From NCBI RefSeq assembly GCF_917563885.1, contig NZ_CAKJTG010000024.1, positions 1-64,000 of the forward strand: 64,000 nt of DNA. The letters are read 5' to 3'. Origin of the DNA: Pseudoneobacillus rhizosphaerae (GTDB lineage: Bacteria > Bacillota > Bacilli > Bacillales > Cytobacillaceae). Position 1 is the first letter of the stretch; each line of letters starts with the position of its first letter. Positions 18,222 through 27,816 of the stretch are shown in pieces. Both the position numbers and the translations under genes were made by a program. The notes under the pieces were generated by a model. That model saw nothing but the letters and a program-made list of their open reading frames with translations, was not told where the DNA came from and searched no databases.

Positions 18222-19892
18222 TTGATTTTTTTAGACTATATAATAAATCTATCTATCTTTTCTTTAATGGTTAGTACCCCACTAGTCATACGTTCTTTTT
18301 TTAATCTAAAACCTCTTAAATATTTTCGAATATGGGGAGGTTTATATGCAGGGGTAGTTTCTTTCATCCTAGTTCAACTTACCATTTTGGAACAAGGTTA
18401 CTCCTATGATTTAAGATATGCAGCTATCATACTCGCTTTTGTTTATCTAGGACCCTTGGCAGGTTTGATAACTGGCTCTTTTGCGTTGTTTGCTAGGTTA
18501 CTAGAAAGTGGTCATTGGTCCCCTGCTATTATCGGGTGGGCAATCACCATCATTTTATTCTCTGCACTACATCCTTATATAAAACGGTTAACACCAATAA
18601 AGAAAAGTGTAGCTTTTTTTGTAACATATTTATTCATTTACATCATTACAGTACCTTTCATTTTTAATGTGTTTAGGGACAACCCTTTCTTCCATTTTCA
18701 ATACATAGTATTCGTGATGTTTGGAGTAATTATTGGTGGATTATTAATTGAGTCCTATGAGAAGCTATATCGTTTAAATACAAAGTTTTCTGATTTATAT
18801 AAAATGACGGCATCCTATCAGAAGGAATTAAAACAAACTTTGCTAACATTAGAAGAAAGTGAAGCAAAATACAGATTAATTGCTGAAAATACGTCCGATC
18901 TCATCATGGTCATGACGAAAGAGCACTCAATTAGTTATTTCTCACCTTCACATAATTTAGTATTAGGATATAACGATTCAGAATTGGAAAATGTTGAAAT
19001 ATGCCAGTTCATTCACCCAGAAGATATTCATAATTTTGAGAACACAATAAATAACATGTTTAAAAATAGGAAATCCCAATCAATGGAGTTCCGTTACAAA
19101 CACAAGGCAGGTCATTGGATTGATTTTGAATCCCGCTGTATGCCTGTTATGGGTGAACACGGCTGCATTGAACATATTGTCATTATCAGCCGAGATATTT
19201 CTGAGCGTAAAAAAGCAGAGGAATTTCTTTTACAATCTGAAAAGCTATCGATTGTGGGAGAATTAGCTGCAGGTGTAGCTCATGAAATACGGAACCCACT
19301 TACAACAATTAAAGGCTTTGTACAGCTTTATAAAAAGGAAAATAGTTCAATCGAATTTAATGATTTGCTTTTAAGTGAATTAGAACGAATTGAAACGATT
19401 ACTAGCGAAATGTTATCTCTAGGTAAACCTCAGGCCATTCAACTTAAACGGACAGATTTACGAGAATTACTCGAAAATACACTTGATTTACTACAACCAC
19501 AAGCTTATATGAATGATATTCAGTTCAAACTTGAGTTTGAGGAATCACCTTATTTTATTACTAGTGAAAAAAATCAGTTAAAGCAAGTATTCCTCAATAT
19601 ATTAAAGAACGCCATGGAGGCAATGAATGAAGGTGGCATAATCCAAATAAATCTCCGAAAAGAATCAGAACATGAATGTATTATTTCTTTTCAAGATCAA
19701 GGCGTTGGGATTCCAGAAGAACTTCTTCCACGTTTAGGAGAGCCTTTTTATAGCTTGAAGGAAAAAGGCACGGGTCTCGGGTTAATGATTTGTCATAAAA
19801 TAATTAAACAACATCAAGGTGATATACATTACAAAAGTGAAGTCAATAAAGGGACCTTAGTTGAGATTAAGTTACCTTTGTTGAGCAATTAA
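18222..19892 (+). CDS. Sporulation-type sensor histidine kinase (5TM-PAS-HisKA)
   Basis: About 556 residues. Five to six N-terminal membrane helices (about 1-175) of the 5TM-5TMR_LYT type (YAAIILAFVYLGPLAGLITG), coiled linker, PAS domain about 214-330 ending in IISRDISERKKAEE, HisKA with H354 in AHEIRNPLTTIKGF, HATPase_c about 445-553 with NILKNAMEAM, DQGVGIPEE and GTGLGL. The HEIRNPLTTIKGF box is that of KinA-E/KinB-like kinases acting on Spo0F. I choose the TTG at 18222, nine bases after AAGGGTG, over the TTG at 18204. No regulator is adjacent, as expected for an orphan kinase. Confidence 0.85.
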   Translation: MIFLDYIINLSIFSLMVSTPLVIRSFFNLKPLKYFRIWGGLYAGVVSFILVQLTILEQGYSYDLRYAAIILAFVYLGPLAGLITGSFALFARLLESGHWSPAIIGWAITIILFSALHPYIKRLTPIKKSVAFFVTYLFIYIITVPFIFNVFRDNPFFHFQYIVFVMFGVIIGGLLIESYEKLYRLNTKFSDLYKMTASYQKELKQTLLTLEESEAKYRLIAENTSDLIMVMTKEHSISYFSPSHNLVLGYNDSELENVEICQFIHPEDIHNFENTINNMFKNRKSQSMEFRYKHKAGHWIDFESRCMPVMGEHGCIEHIVIISRDISERKKAEEFLLQSEKLSIVGELAAGVAHEIRNPLTTIKGFVQLYKKENSSIEFNDLLLSELERIETITSEMLSLGKPQAIQLKRTDLRELLENTLDLLQPQAYMNDIQFKLEFEESPYFITSEKNQLKQVFLNILKNAMEAMNEGGIIQINLRKESEHECIISFQDQGVGIPEELLPRLGEPFYSLKEKGTGLGLMICHKIIKQHQGDIHYKSEVNKGTLVEIKLPLLSN

Positions 19893-19898
19893 ACTGAT

Positions 19899-19938
19899 AA
19901 AAACCTGACCCAGAATTTAGGTCAGGTTTTATTATTTT
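19899..19938 (+). terminator. Terminator after the sensor kinase
   Basis: Stem AAAACCTGACC / GGTCAGGTTTT followed by ATTATTTT, between convergent genes. Confidence 0.85.
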
Positions 19939-19955
19939 AGCCATTTGCTCTTATA

Positions 19956-20519
19956 CTAACCTGTGAATCCCACTTGTTTCTGTACTAAAACGGTTCCTTT
20001 TAATAAAGCCTTGTGATTAACCTCTAATAGATGATGCTTTTCTGGAGAAAGAACCTTTTTTAATGACTCCATTATTGATTCCATCCCTAAAATCTTTGAT
20101 TGCTCTAAAAATGCTCCAATGAGGATCATATTAGCGATACGTTTGTTTCCTAGCTCGATAGCTAGTTCAGTGGCATTTATTTTTATGATCGTAATATCAT
20201 CTCGAGTAGAATCCAATGTTACTAAGCTAGTATCAACAATTAAAAGACCACCTGCTTTAACCATTGGCTCAAATTTTTCAAAAGATGGATTGTTTAATAC
20301 CATTGCAGTCGAAGCTCTTGATACTAATGGAGAGCCAATCAAATCATGACTAATGACGACAGCACAATTGGCAGTTCCTCCACGTTGTTCAGGTCCATAG
20401 GACGGTAGCCACGAAACATGTTTATCTTCAAACATTCCGGCATAAGCTAACAACTGGCCCATTGACATGACTCCCTGACCACCAAAACCAGCTATAATGA
20501 TTTCTTCTAGCATCGTCAT
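19956..20519 (-). CDS. 2-oxoacid:ferredoxin oxidoreductase, gamma subunit
   Basis: 187 residues, domain III of the pyruvate/2-ketoisovalerate ferredoxin oxidoreductase family. Starts with [15 protein letters not shown], the glycine-rich signature of the gamma chain. Its ATG overlaps the stop of the beta gene (ATGA). Last gene of the four-subunit operon; with the other subunits it oxidatively decarboxylates a 2-oxoacid to acyl-CoA and reduces ferredoxin. Confidence 0.9.
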   Translation of the reverse strand: MTMLEEIIIAGFGGQGVMSMGQLLAYAGMFEDKHVSWLPSYGPEQRGGTANCAVVISHDLIGSPLVSRASTAMVLNNPSFEKFEPMVKAGGLLIVDTSLVTLDSTRDDITIIKINATELAIELGNKRIANMILIGAFLEQSKILGMESIMESLKKVLSPEKHHLLEVNHKALLKGTVLVQKQVGFTG

Positions 20520-21262
20520 TCACGCTCCCCGATATTTTTATATACTCCTAGGGGATACGCTGGAATCATATTGTTTTTCATCCATTCTAGTGATTCGATT
20601 GGGTCAATTCCCCAGTTGGTAGGGCAAGTTGAAAGTACTTCTATTAAAGAAAACCCGATTCCTTTTTTCTGTGTCTCAAATGCTTTTCTTATTGCCTTTT
20701 TCACCTTAGCGATATGAGGCACGTCATGTGTTGAAACTCTTTCAATGTAGGCTGCCCCATCTAGCGTTGATATCATTTCACTAATTCTGATTGGCATCCC
20801 TTGTATATTGGGATTTCGTCCTTCTGGTGATGTAACGGTTTTTTGACCAATTAGTGTGGTTGGGGCCATTTGTCCCCCAGTCATTCCATATATGGCATTA
20901 TTAACGAAAATGACTGTGATTTTTTCGCCACGTGCAGCTGCATGAATCACTTCACTCATACCGATAGATGCTAAATCACCGTCACCTTGATAAGTGAAAA
21001 CAAATCGGTCAGGGAGCACACGTTTAATCCCAGTTGCGACAGCCGGAGCACGACCATGGGCAGCTTGGGTCATATCGCAATTAAAGTATTCGTATGAAAG
21101 TACGGAACATCCAACCGAAGCTACTCCAATTGTATCCTCTAAAATGTCCATTTCTGCTAAAACTTCTCCCACAATACGATGAATGATACCGTGAGTACAG
21201 CCAGGACAATAATGAGTTGGTTTGTCCGTTAACCCTTTTGTTTTTTCATAAACCGTTATCAT
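20516..21262 (-). CDS. 2-oxoacid:ferredoxin oxidoreductase, beta (TPP) subunit
   Basis: 248 residues. Carries the thiamine diphosphate region: [11 protein letters not shown] at the start, [12 protein letters not shown], then [13 protein letters not shown] and the [16 protein letters not shown] metal/TPP segment. CPTNWG near the end is also conserved. Stop and start overlap with both neighbours, giving tight coupling. Catalyses decarboxylation of the 2-oxoacid. Substrate preference (branched chain or 2-oxoglutarate) cannot be settled by reading. Confidence 0.92.
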   Translation of the reverse strand: MITVYEKTKGLTDKPTHYCPGCTHGIIHRIVGEVLAEMDILEDTIGVASVGCSVLSYEYFNCDMTQAAHGRAPAVATGIKRVLPDRFVFTYQGDGDLASIGMSEVIHAAARGEKITVIFVNNAIYGMTGGQMAPTTLIGQKTVTSPEGRNPNIQGMPIRISEMISTLDGAAYIERVSTHDVPHIAKVKKAIRKAFETQKKGIGFSLIEVLSTCPTNWGIDPIESLEWMKNNMIPAYPLGVYKNIGERE

Positions 21263-22332
21263 ACTTCTACACCTCCAGCGACAGAAATGATTTTATGATA
21301 AATTTCCTCTTGTGTAGGCACTACTCCACCTGTTCTTCCGAAAAAGTCTACTGGTGCATGGCCGTTTACAGCGAGTCTAACGTCTTCTATCATTTGTCCC
21401 GCACTCATTTCAACGGTAATATACGATTTCACCTTGTCTCTTGTATCAATGAATGGTTTTTCTGGAAATGGCCATAGCGAAATCGGACGGATTAATCCAA
21501 CCTTTATTCCTTCTTGGCGTGCTTTTCGAATCGCATTCATAGCAATACGGGCAACAGTTCCAAAGGCAACTAGGATGTAGTCTGCATCCTCTGTTTCGTA
21601 GGCTTCAAAGCGAACTTCATTTTCTTTTATTTGCTTGAATTTTGCTTGGAGATGATGATTATGCTTTTCTAAGCTTTCAGCGTTTAGTTCTAGTGAAGTG
21701 ATAATTTTCGGACCTCCATCACCACGAGTACCTGTTGTTGCCCAATCCTTTTTCGGAACTTCTTTCGGCTTTGCTTCATAAAATTCGACAGGCTCCATCA
21801 TTTGCCCAAGCATTCCGTCACCCATAATAATAACTGGTGTACGATAACGATCTGCGATATCGAAAGCATCCTGGGTTAAGTCGACTATTTCTTGAAGACT
21901 TGCTGGTGCTAATACTGGGATATGATAATCACCATGTCCTCCACCCTTCGTGACTTGAAAATAATCGGATTGTGCTGGCTGGATGTTTCCTAGACCAGGT
22001 CCACCTCTGACGATATTACAAATAACAGCTGGGAGCTCAGAACCTACTAAGAAAGAGATACCCTCTTGTTTTAAACTAAAACCTGGACTAGAGGAAGATG
22101 TCATCACTCGAACACCAGTTCCAGCTGCCCCGTATACCATATTAATAGCTGCAATTTCACTTTCCGCTTGTAAAAATAGTCCCCCTACTTCTGGTAAGCG
22201 TTTTGCCATATAGGCAACTAACTCACTTTGTGGGGTGATTGGATATCCAAAAAAGTATTTACAACCAGCATGAACAGCAGCTTCAGCGATGACTTCATTC
22301 CCTTTCATTAATACCTTAACCATTTCATTCAA
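21259..22332 (-). CDS. vorB: 2-oxoacid:ferredoxin oxidoreductase, alpha subunit (VorB-like)
   Basis: 357 residues. N-terminal pyrimidine-binding domain ([45 protein letters not shown]) followed by the domain II transketolase C-terminal-like part ([11 protein letters not shown]). The 357-residue length and separate gamma and ferredoxin genes match the 3-methyl-2-oxobutanoate (VOR) branch rather than the fused pyruvate enzyme or the two-subunit 2-oxoglutarate enzyme. The family usually acts on branched-chain 2-oxoacids; that is an inference here. Confidence 0.88.
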   Translation of the reverse strand: MNEMVKVLMKGNEVIAEAAVHAGCKYFFGYPITPQSELVAYMAKRLPEVGGLFLQAESEIAAINMVYGAAGTGVRVMTSSSSPGFSLKQEGISFLVGSELPAVICNIVRGGPGLGNIQPAQSDYFQVTKGGGHGDYHIPVLAPASLQEIVDLTQDAFDIADRYRTPVIIMGDGMLGQMMEPVEFYEAKPKEVPKKDWATTGTRGDGGPKIITSLELNAESLEKHNHHLQAKFKQIKENEVRFEAYETEDADYILVAFGTVARIAMNAIRKARQEGIKVGLIRPISLWPFPEKPFIDTRDKVKSYITVEMSAGQMIEDVRLAVNGHAPVDFFGRTGGVVPTQEEIYHKIISVAGGVEV

Positions 22333-22347
22333 CTCCTTCCTAATACT

Positions 22348-22578
22348 TTAAACAGATACTTTCTTCTTTTCAGGACGATATACTGTGATAACGGAATCTG
22401 GGCAGATTTGTGCACATTTTGCACAGCTGATACATTTCTCTTGTTCTATCACACTAGCTGGACGATACCCTTTACCGTTTAAATAGTCTGCTAGGAAAAT
22501 GACATTCGTTGGGCATACATTTATACATAGACTACAAGACTTGCAAATCTCTTCATTAAATACAACTCGTTTTTCCAT
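22348..22578 (-). CDS. 2-oxoacid:ferredoxin oxidoreductase, delta (4Fe-4S) subunit
   Basis: 76 residues from the ATG at 22578, which has GGGGGAG six bases upstream. Two classic clusters, CKSCSLCINVCP and CISCAKCAQICP, each C-x2-C-x2-C-x3-C-P, for two [4Fe-4S] centres. It carries electrons from the TPP site to free ferredoxin. First of the four subunit genes, just after the ATPase gene in one transcription unit. Confidence 0.92.
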   Translation of the reverse strand: MEKRVVFNEEICKSCSLCINVCPTNVIFLADYLNGKGYRPASVIEQEKCISCAKCAQICPDSVITVYRPEKKKVSV

Positions 22579-22621
22579 TGCTTTCTCCCCCTCATCCATG
22601 TGAATAAAAGCCATAATTTCC

Positions 22622-23296
22622 TTAAATAAAGGTCTCCCAGGGTAGTCTCATATACCTTTGGATGTAAACAACTGGATTCACCTTGGCAAATTCAACTGTT
22701 TCATTTTTCAGTTGATCCGAAATGGTACTATATACTAGCGGGATACTCGTGTTTCTACTTATTTTTTCAGCTAATAACAAACCTTTTTCTATTTCTTCTA
22801 CTGTTGTTTCAGTGCCAATGTTAGTGTTGTTGATAATTCCTGTCACTTTTAGACGTGCAGCTTCTTCAATTCTTTCGATTGTTTCCATTGCACCCTCTAC
22901 AGTACTTACATACGGGCGATTTCCGTTTAAAACAAATAGCATTTCTGGCTTCATGTGTTTCCACTCATTGTAGTATTGCCCTAATGCTGTTGCACCGTCT
23001 TTATCTCCACCAGCATCAATAATGATCCTGTATGATGGGTCATGGAGGACTCGGTATATTTCACCCGAAACAATTGGTAAATCAGCCATTGCCAAGTGTC
23101 CTTTCGGAGCAATTAATTCAATGTCATGTTTAATAAATTCATTCTCAATGTCCCTTGAACGGTAATAAGGATTGATTATATCGAGATCATTGATCGCTAC
23201 TTTTGAATGTACCATTCGCTCTTGAAAAGCAAGATTAATGGCAATTTCCGTTTTTCCACTACCAAAATGACCTGTTAAGATGGTTATTTTGTTTTT
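22622..23296 (-). CDS. SIMIBI-class P-loop ATPase linked to the oxidoreductase
   Basis: 224 residues from the ATG at 23296 (GGAGG six bases upstream). N-terminal GHFGSGKTEIA is a Walker A loop, NDLDIINPYYRSRD resembles the switch region, and IIIDAGGDKDGAT is a DxxG-like Walker B. Related to MinD/CooC/NifH-type ATPases, but I do not recognise a named family. As leading gene of the oxidoreductase operon, it could help assemble its iron-sulfur or cofactor centres; that is inferred from position. Confidence 0.75.
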   Translation of the reverse strand, partial: KNKITILTGHFGSGKTEIAINLAFQERMVHSKVAINDLDIINPYYRSRDIENEFIKHDIELIAPKGHLAMADLPIVSGEIYRVLHDPSYRIIIDAGGDKDGATALGQYYNEWKHMKPEMLFVLNGNRPYVSTVEGAMETIERIEEAARLKVTGIINNTNIGTETTVEEIEKGLLLAEKISRNTSIPLVYSTISDQLKNETVEFAKVNPVVYIQRYMRLPWETFI

Positions 23297-23411
23297 CATG
23301 AGCGACCTCCACAAAGGTAATTTTGTAAGCGTTTCCATTAATTATAAGGATAATAAAGCCGATTTGCTTTGATATTTCTCACAGTTCACAGGATTGACAT
23401 AAAAAAGCCAT

Positions 23412-23442
23412 AAGAAAAGAAGCTCCCTAAGGAACTTCTTTA
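23412..23442 (-). terminator. Terminator overlapping the end of the 106-residue gene
   Basis: Arms AAAGAAG and CTTCTTT with inner TCC/GGA pairs and loop CTAA. On the minus strand it is followed by TTCTTATGGC and a T run. Confidence 0.55.
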
Positions 23443-23760
23443 AGACATGAAAGTGATGACTACTTTTTGTGGCATATCACTTTCCTCATAAACATCCTTT
23501 TTGATTCTTTCGCAAGATGGCATTTGGAATGAGAAATCTTGTACACCTTCAGGTATAGAGCCATCCTTTTTAAGTTGTTCGAAAACTAGCTGCATAGCAT
23601 CATCGGTATCCATACATTCTTCTGAACCTTCAAATTTAAAACACTCAACACAAGTTTCAACAATATTTTCTTCTATATGTTCTTGAGTAAATACTAGCTT
23701 TGCACCAGTAATTCGCTCAACTTCTTTGTTTTCTAATTCAATAATTGTGGTGATATTCAT
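23440..23760 (-). CDS. Conserved-looking small acidic protein, function unknown
   Basis: 106 residues, not recognised. Acidic, soluble, no signal peptide. A Cys pair in ETCVECFKF, a further Cys in EECMDTDD and one in PSCERIKK suggest redox or metal contact. A clear CGGAGGTGC site precedes the ATG and TATAAT-like sequences lie upstream, so it is very probably a real gene. Single gene between the oxidoreductase operon and the ABC transporter. Confidence 0.7.
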   Translation of the reverse strand: MNITTIIELENKEVERITGAKLVFTQEHIEENIVETCVECFKFEGSEECMDTDDAMQLVFEQLKKDGSIPEGVQDFSFQMPSCERIKKDVYEESDMPQKVVITFMS

Positions 23761-23898
23761 CCCTAAGCACCTCCGATTTATTATATTTTCATTATAATAA
23801 ATATAATTAAACTAAAGAGGAAATTGAAATGATGTTCAATTAATCTTCATATATTTGTGAACACATTTAGTCAAAATCAATTTATGTCTTTTAGGTTG

Positions 23899-24882
23899 TT
23901 ATGCTTTTCGACGAAGATGGATAAATGTGACCGAAAGGGCTAGGATTAGTACCGTTCCTTTGATGATTTCAAACGAGTAGTATGGTAAATTCATCATCGT
24001 CAAGCCATTTAGTAAAACGCCAATGAGTACTGCTCCGAAAAAAGTACCAATAACATTTGGTTTTCCCGCCCCGAGGACCGAAAATCCAACAAAAACGGCA
24101 GCGACTGCCTCCATCAATAATGGCGCTCCTGAATCAATTTGACCTGATCCGACCCTTGCCGCAAAGAGGATTCCACCGATTGCAGCAAAAACACCTGATA
24201 AAACATAAGCGATCATTCGAACTTGATTGACCTTAATTCCTGAAAGTCTAGCTGCCTCTTTATTACCACCTGTAATATATAAAAGCCTTCCCCACCTAGT
24301 GTAGTTTAGGAAGATATGCACTACAATGACCGACAATACCATCAAGATAACAGGAACTGGTATTCCTAAAATCCTTCCCTGACCAATAAACAGAAAGCTT
24401 TCAGAAAAACTGCCCGAAGCAGTCGTACCATCTGCCAAAGGCATTTCATTATAGATGGAATAACCTTTCGTATACGTACGATGGAGACCACTAACAATAT
24501 ACATGGTACCAAGCGTTGCTAATAAATCAGGTATTCGTACCTTTACGATTAAAAATGAGTTAAATAATCCAATTGATGCACCTAATAAAATGGGTATAAT
24601 GATTACTGTCCATAAAGGTAGCTCGAACCAAACCATCAGGGTAGCAACTACAACCGTTGTTAAGGATACCGTTGAACCAACCGATAAATCAAACCCGTCT
24701 ACAATGAGGGAAAACGTAACACCAATTGCTACAAGAGTAACAATCGATATCGACCGTAAAATATCCGCAATATTGTCATAGGTTAAGAAGTACTCGTTCA
24801 CAGATGAAAAAAAGATAAAAACGGCAATGATGACTAAAATAGCTCCATATTTAAAGCTAAATCCTAATAATTTGTCTTTCAT
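23899..24882 (-). CDS. Ribose-family ABC transporter permease (RbsC-like)
   Basis: 327 residues, branched-chain/ribose permease fold (BPD_transp_2) with about ten helices. Family marks: VDGFDLSVGSTVSL near the start, the LATLGTMYIVSG loop and GGNKEAARLSGI, the EAA-like contact with the ATPase. Last of three genes behind an S-box leader, so expressed when S-adenosylmethionine is low. Likely imports a sulfur-linked pentose or nucleoside rather than ribose. Confidence 0.92.
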   Translation of the reverse strand: MKDKLLGFSFKYGAILVIIAVFIFFSSVNEYFLTYDNIADILRSISIVTLVAIGVTFSLIVDGFDLSVGSTVSLTTVVVATLMVWFELPLWTVIIIPILLGASIGLFNSFLIVKVRIPDLLATLGTMYIVSGLHRTYTKGYSIYNEMPLADGTTASGSFSESFLFIGQGRILGIPVPVILMVLSVIVVHIFLNYTRWGRLLYITGGNKEAARLSGIKVNQVRMIAYVLSGVFAAIGGILFAARVGSGQIDSGAPLLMEAVAAVFVGFSVLGAGKPNVIGTFFGAVLIGVLLNGLTMMNLPYYSFEIIKGTVLILALSVTFIHLRRKA

Positions 24883-24888
24883 GAAAAA

Positions 24889-26388
24889 CTACTCCTTTCC
24901 CCCGCTTGCATACAGTAATAATTTCTCTTGGGTTGCTTCTTCGCGAGAAAGTTCTTTCACAATCCTTCCATCGAACATGACGAGAATGCGATCTGCAATT
25001 CCTAAGCTTTCCGAAAATTCACATGTAAAATATAATATTCCTTTTCCCTCTTTTGCTAACTGACCTATAATTCGAAAAATATCACTCTTTGCCCCAACAT
25101 CTACACCCTTTGTTGGTTCATCAAATAAATAAACAGAAGCATTTGTTTCTAACCATTTTCCAATTGCCACTTTTTGTTGATTACCACCACTTAAAACTGA
25201 AGTTGGTGAAGAAAGACTTGGAATTTTTATCGATAATTTCTTAACAATCTCTTTAATTAAACCCGTTTCAGTCTTGCGATTAATCCAACCAAGTTTACTA
25301 ATCCTTTTTATTAAAGGTAACGATAGATTAGTAGAAACGGATTCATCTACAAGTACACCTTCCTTACGTCTTTCCTCTGGTACAAGGACAATTCCTTGAT
25401 TTATGGCTTCAATAGGATGATTAAACCTTTGCTTAGTCCCAGCTAAGAAAATCTCACCGGATTGTATTCTATCTGCTGCAAATATAGCTTTAGATAGCTC
25501 GGTTTTTCCAGCTCCTACTAAACCAATAATCGCAACAATTTCCCCTTGTTTCACATGTAAATTTACTTTCTTTATTTTTTCGTTAGTGAAGTTCTTGATT
25601 TCTAAAAGTGTTTCCCCAATCGTAGTAATGGTTTTAGGAAACTCCTCCCCAAAGCTTTTACCAAGCATATTTTCAATAACCTGATTAATGGAAGTAGTTT
25701 TTGTAGATTCATCACTGATTTTCTTTCCGTCTCTCATAACGGTAATAGCGTCACAGATTTCAAATACTTCTTGTAGACGATGCGAAATAAAAATGCAGCC
25801 AACTTCTCTTTCCTTTAACCTATACATAATTTCAAATAATCGTTTTGTTTCTTCAATACTTAATGGTGCTGTAGGTTCATCAAAAATAATGAATTGGGCG
25901 TTTTGCTTAACAGCTCGAGCGATTAGAACCATTTGTTTTTCTGCAAGTGAAAGTTCTGCCACTTTCTTATGTAATGGAAGTGAATAACCTAGCTGATTCA
26001 GAACCTCCTCCGCTTCTACAAATAATTTTCTCCACTGTATCCAAAGGCTTCGTGATGAATTCGCTTGATCGTCTAGAAGAATATTTTCAGCCACTGTGAG
26101 GGAGGGTACTAACGCAACGTCCACTTCTTGATAGACAATTTGAATTCCATGCCTTTTAGCAGCTGCAGGCGAATCGATGATTACTTGATTATTATTGATG
26201 AAAATTCCGCCATGGTCAGCCTGGTAAGCCCCCGAAAGAATTTTCATTAATGTGCTTTTTCCTGCTCCATTAGCACCTAGTAGGGCATGTATTTCTCCGC
26301 CCCGAACTTGAAAATCCACATTTTCAAGTGCAGGTATACTTGAAAAAGATTTCTGGATTCCTTTCATCTGTAGAACATTGGTTGCCAT
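24889..26388 (-). CDS. Ribose-family ABC transporter ATPase, duplicated (RbsA-like)
   Basis: 499 residues with two ABC cassettes. Cassette 1: Walker A GANGAGKST, signature LSLAEKQM, Walker B IIFDEPTAPLS. Cassette 2: a divergent Walker A GLVGAGKTE, signature LSGGNQQK, Walker B YLFDEPTKGVD. This arrangement is that of RbsA/MglA/XylG carbohydrate importers. I use the ATG at 26388, eight bases after AAGGAG; a GTG three codons earlier is the alternative. Six bases separate it from the permease gene. Confidence 0.93.
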   Translation of the reverse strand: MATNVLQMKGIQKSFSSIPALENVDFQVRGGEIHALLGANGAGKSTLMKILSGAYQADHGGIFINNNQVIIDSPAAAKRHGIQIVYQEVDVALVPSLTVAENILLDDQANSSRSLWIQWRKLFVEAEEVLNQLGYSLPLHKKVAELSLAEKQMVLIARAVKQNAQFIIFDEPTAPLSIEETKRLFEIMYRLKEREVGCIFISHRLQEVFEICDAITVMRDGKKISDESTKTTSINQVIENMLGKSFGEEFPKTITTIGETLLEIKNFTNEKIKKVNLHVKQGEIVAIIGLVGAGKTELSKAIFAADRIQSGEIFLAGTKQRFNHPIEAINQGIVLVPEERRKEGVLVDESVSTNLSLPLIKRISKLGWINRKTETGLIKEIVKKLSIKIPSLSSPTSVLSGGNQQKVAIGKWLETNASVYLFDEPTKGVDVGAKSDIFRIIGQLAKEGKGILYFTCEFSESLGIADRILVMFDGRIVKELSREEATQEKLLLYASGGKE

Positions 26389-26407
26389 CCGGGACACTCC
26401 TTTCTAT

Positions 26408-26436
26408 ACCAAAAGGGGTGTTACCCCCCTTTTGGT
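26408..26436 (-). other. Intercistronic stem-loop after the binding-protein gene
   Basis: Strong 11-bp stem, ACCAAAAGGGG (26408-26418) and CCCCTTTTGGT (26426-26436), between the binding-protein and ATPase genes. It has no T run on the minus strand. Such hairpins often protect the upstream mRNA or damp read-through so the binding protein is made in excess. Confidence 0.7.
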
Positions 26437-26445
26437 GTGAAACTA

Positions 26446-27510
26446 TTAGTTTGCTTCAAGCTCTTTTAACCAATCTGTGTAACCTTGTTCGCTTTTTCCC
26501 CAGCCTTCAATGTATTCATGCAGTTGATCGGTTGTAATTTGTTCCTCTGGTAAGGCATCACGGGTAACAAACACTGGATCTAAGACAACATTTTCCGGAG
26601 TTTCATCTCCATGTAATTTCTGATATAAATAGCGAACTTGAATTCTGCCAATGTCTTTAGGGTCAACGGCTGCCGAAGCTACCCAGGGACTATTTGGATC
26701 TTGAATGATTTGTAAGTCTTCATCACTTAAATCAATTCCATAAACTTTAATTTCGTCTCTACCCGCTTGTTGAATAGCCCTAACAGCCCCTTTGGCAAAT
26801 TCATCCCATGCAGCCCATACGGCAGTGATATCACCTTTATTAGGATACTGCTTTAAGATAGCTTCCATTTGAGCTTGTGTATCTAGAGCTGTATTTGCAG
26901 ATGCAGCTCCAAATGCTGCAATCTCTTTTATATCTGAGTATTTGTTTATAAATGCATTATATGAAATTTGTCGTCGTTCCATTGGCGCAAATCCTGCTAC
27001 CCAAATTTTGACGATGTTCCCTTTGCCACCAATATCTTCTGCCAGCTTTTCCAACGTTATTTCAGCCATCTTTTCGTCGCCTTGTTGAAGAACAGTAACT
27101 CCAGGAACTTCGATTGTTGAATCAAATGCAACAACTGGAATTCCTTTTTCAATCGCTCGTTCAACACCATTTTTTAATGCTTCAGGTGTCCCGTGGTCAA
27201 TTAAGATTCCATCAAATTTCTGGTTAATCGCTGCATCCAAATTGGAAGCCATTTTCGCTAAATCCCCATCACCTGTAAAAACAGTAACCTTGCCACCAAG
27301 CTTTTTAACTTGGTTCTCTACACCAGCAATATATTGAGCAGAGAAGGTTCCTAAATTAATTTGCATGATAAGGGCAATTCTTTTTCCGTCTAATGTATTT
27401 GAATCTGTATTCGTTTCATCTTCAGTTTTACTTGAATTACTGGTAGAACTACACGCTGATAAAACTAAAAGTAATACTAAAACTAAAATCGATAATCTCT
27501 TTTTAAACAT
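26446..27510 (-). CDS. Ribose-family ABC transporter substrate-binding lipoprotein (RbsB-like)
   Basis: 354 residues. Lipoprotein signal with lipobox LSAC, C20 as the lipidated residue, then a Ser/Thr/Asn-rich linker and a periplasmic-binding-protein type 1 fold (peripla_BP_4). Pattern VKKLGGKVTVFTGDGD, DGILIDHGTPEAL, PVVAFDST and YGIDLSDED matches sugar-binding members. First gene of the ABC operon directly under a SAM riboswitch; that regulation points to a substrate tied to methionine metabolism, such as 5-methylthioribose. Confidence 0.9.
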   Translation of the reverse strand: MFKKRLSILVLVLLLVLSACSSTSNSSKTEDETNTDSNTLDGKRIALIMQINLGTFSAQYIAGVENQVKKLGGKVTVFTGDGDLAKMASNLDAAINQKFDGILIDHGTPEALKNGVERAIEKGIPVVAFDSTIEVPGVTVLQQGDEKMAEITLEKLAEDIGGKGNIVKIWVAGFAPMERRQISYNAFINKYSDIKEIAAFGAASANTALDTQAQMEAILKQYPNKGDITAVWAAWDEFAKGAVRAIQQAGRDEIKVYGIDLSDEDLQIIQDPNSPWVASAAVDPKDIGRIQVRYLYQKLHGDETPENVVLDPVFVTRDALPEEQITTDQLHEYIEGWGKSEQGYTDWLKELEAN

Positions 27511-27611
27511 GATAATCTCCCCTTGAAAATTAATTTGTCGAATTAACGCATTAAAGCATGAACATAAAACGGTTACCTCAAGGAACTCTTAAGTACCTTT
27601 TTTTTTACAAA

Positions 27612-27780
27612 CAAAAAACCTCTTTCCATGAGAAAGAGGTTCACATACCTAAAAAAAGGTGTGCTCTACCTCTTATCTCTCAGGAAAATTTCTCCTGCAG
27701 GAGTTAGCACCTTTCCGTTTGAACGGTAGGTTGCCGGGCATCATCGGGCCAGTCCCTCTGCCATCTCTTAATAAGAGTTT
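27612..27780 (-). promoter_or_regulatory. SAM-I (S-box) riboswitch with terminator
   Basis: Read on the minus strand from about 27778: P1 arm CTCTTATTAAGAG, then GAGGGACTGGCCC, GATGATGCCCGGCAACC, AAGGTGCTAACTCC and the closing P1 arm near 27670-27678. These are the conserved S-box core elements. A terminator follows, stem AACCTCTTTC / GAAAGAGGTT (27618-27641) with a T run. In this class SAM binding favours termination, so downstream genes are switched on when SAM is scarce. It controls the ribose-type ABC importer, an unusual target. Confidence 0.95.
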
Positions 27781-27816
27781 TTGAATTATTTAAATATTAA
27801 TAAGTTGATAATAGGA

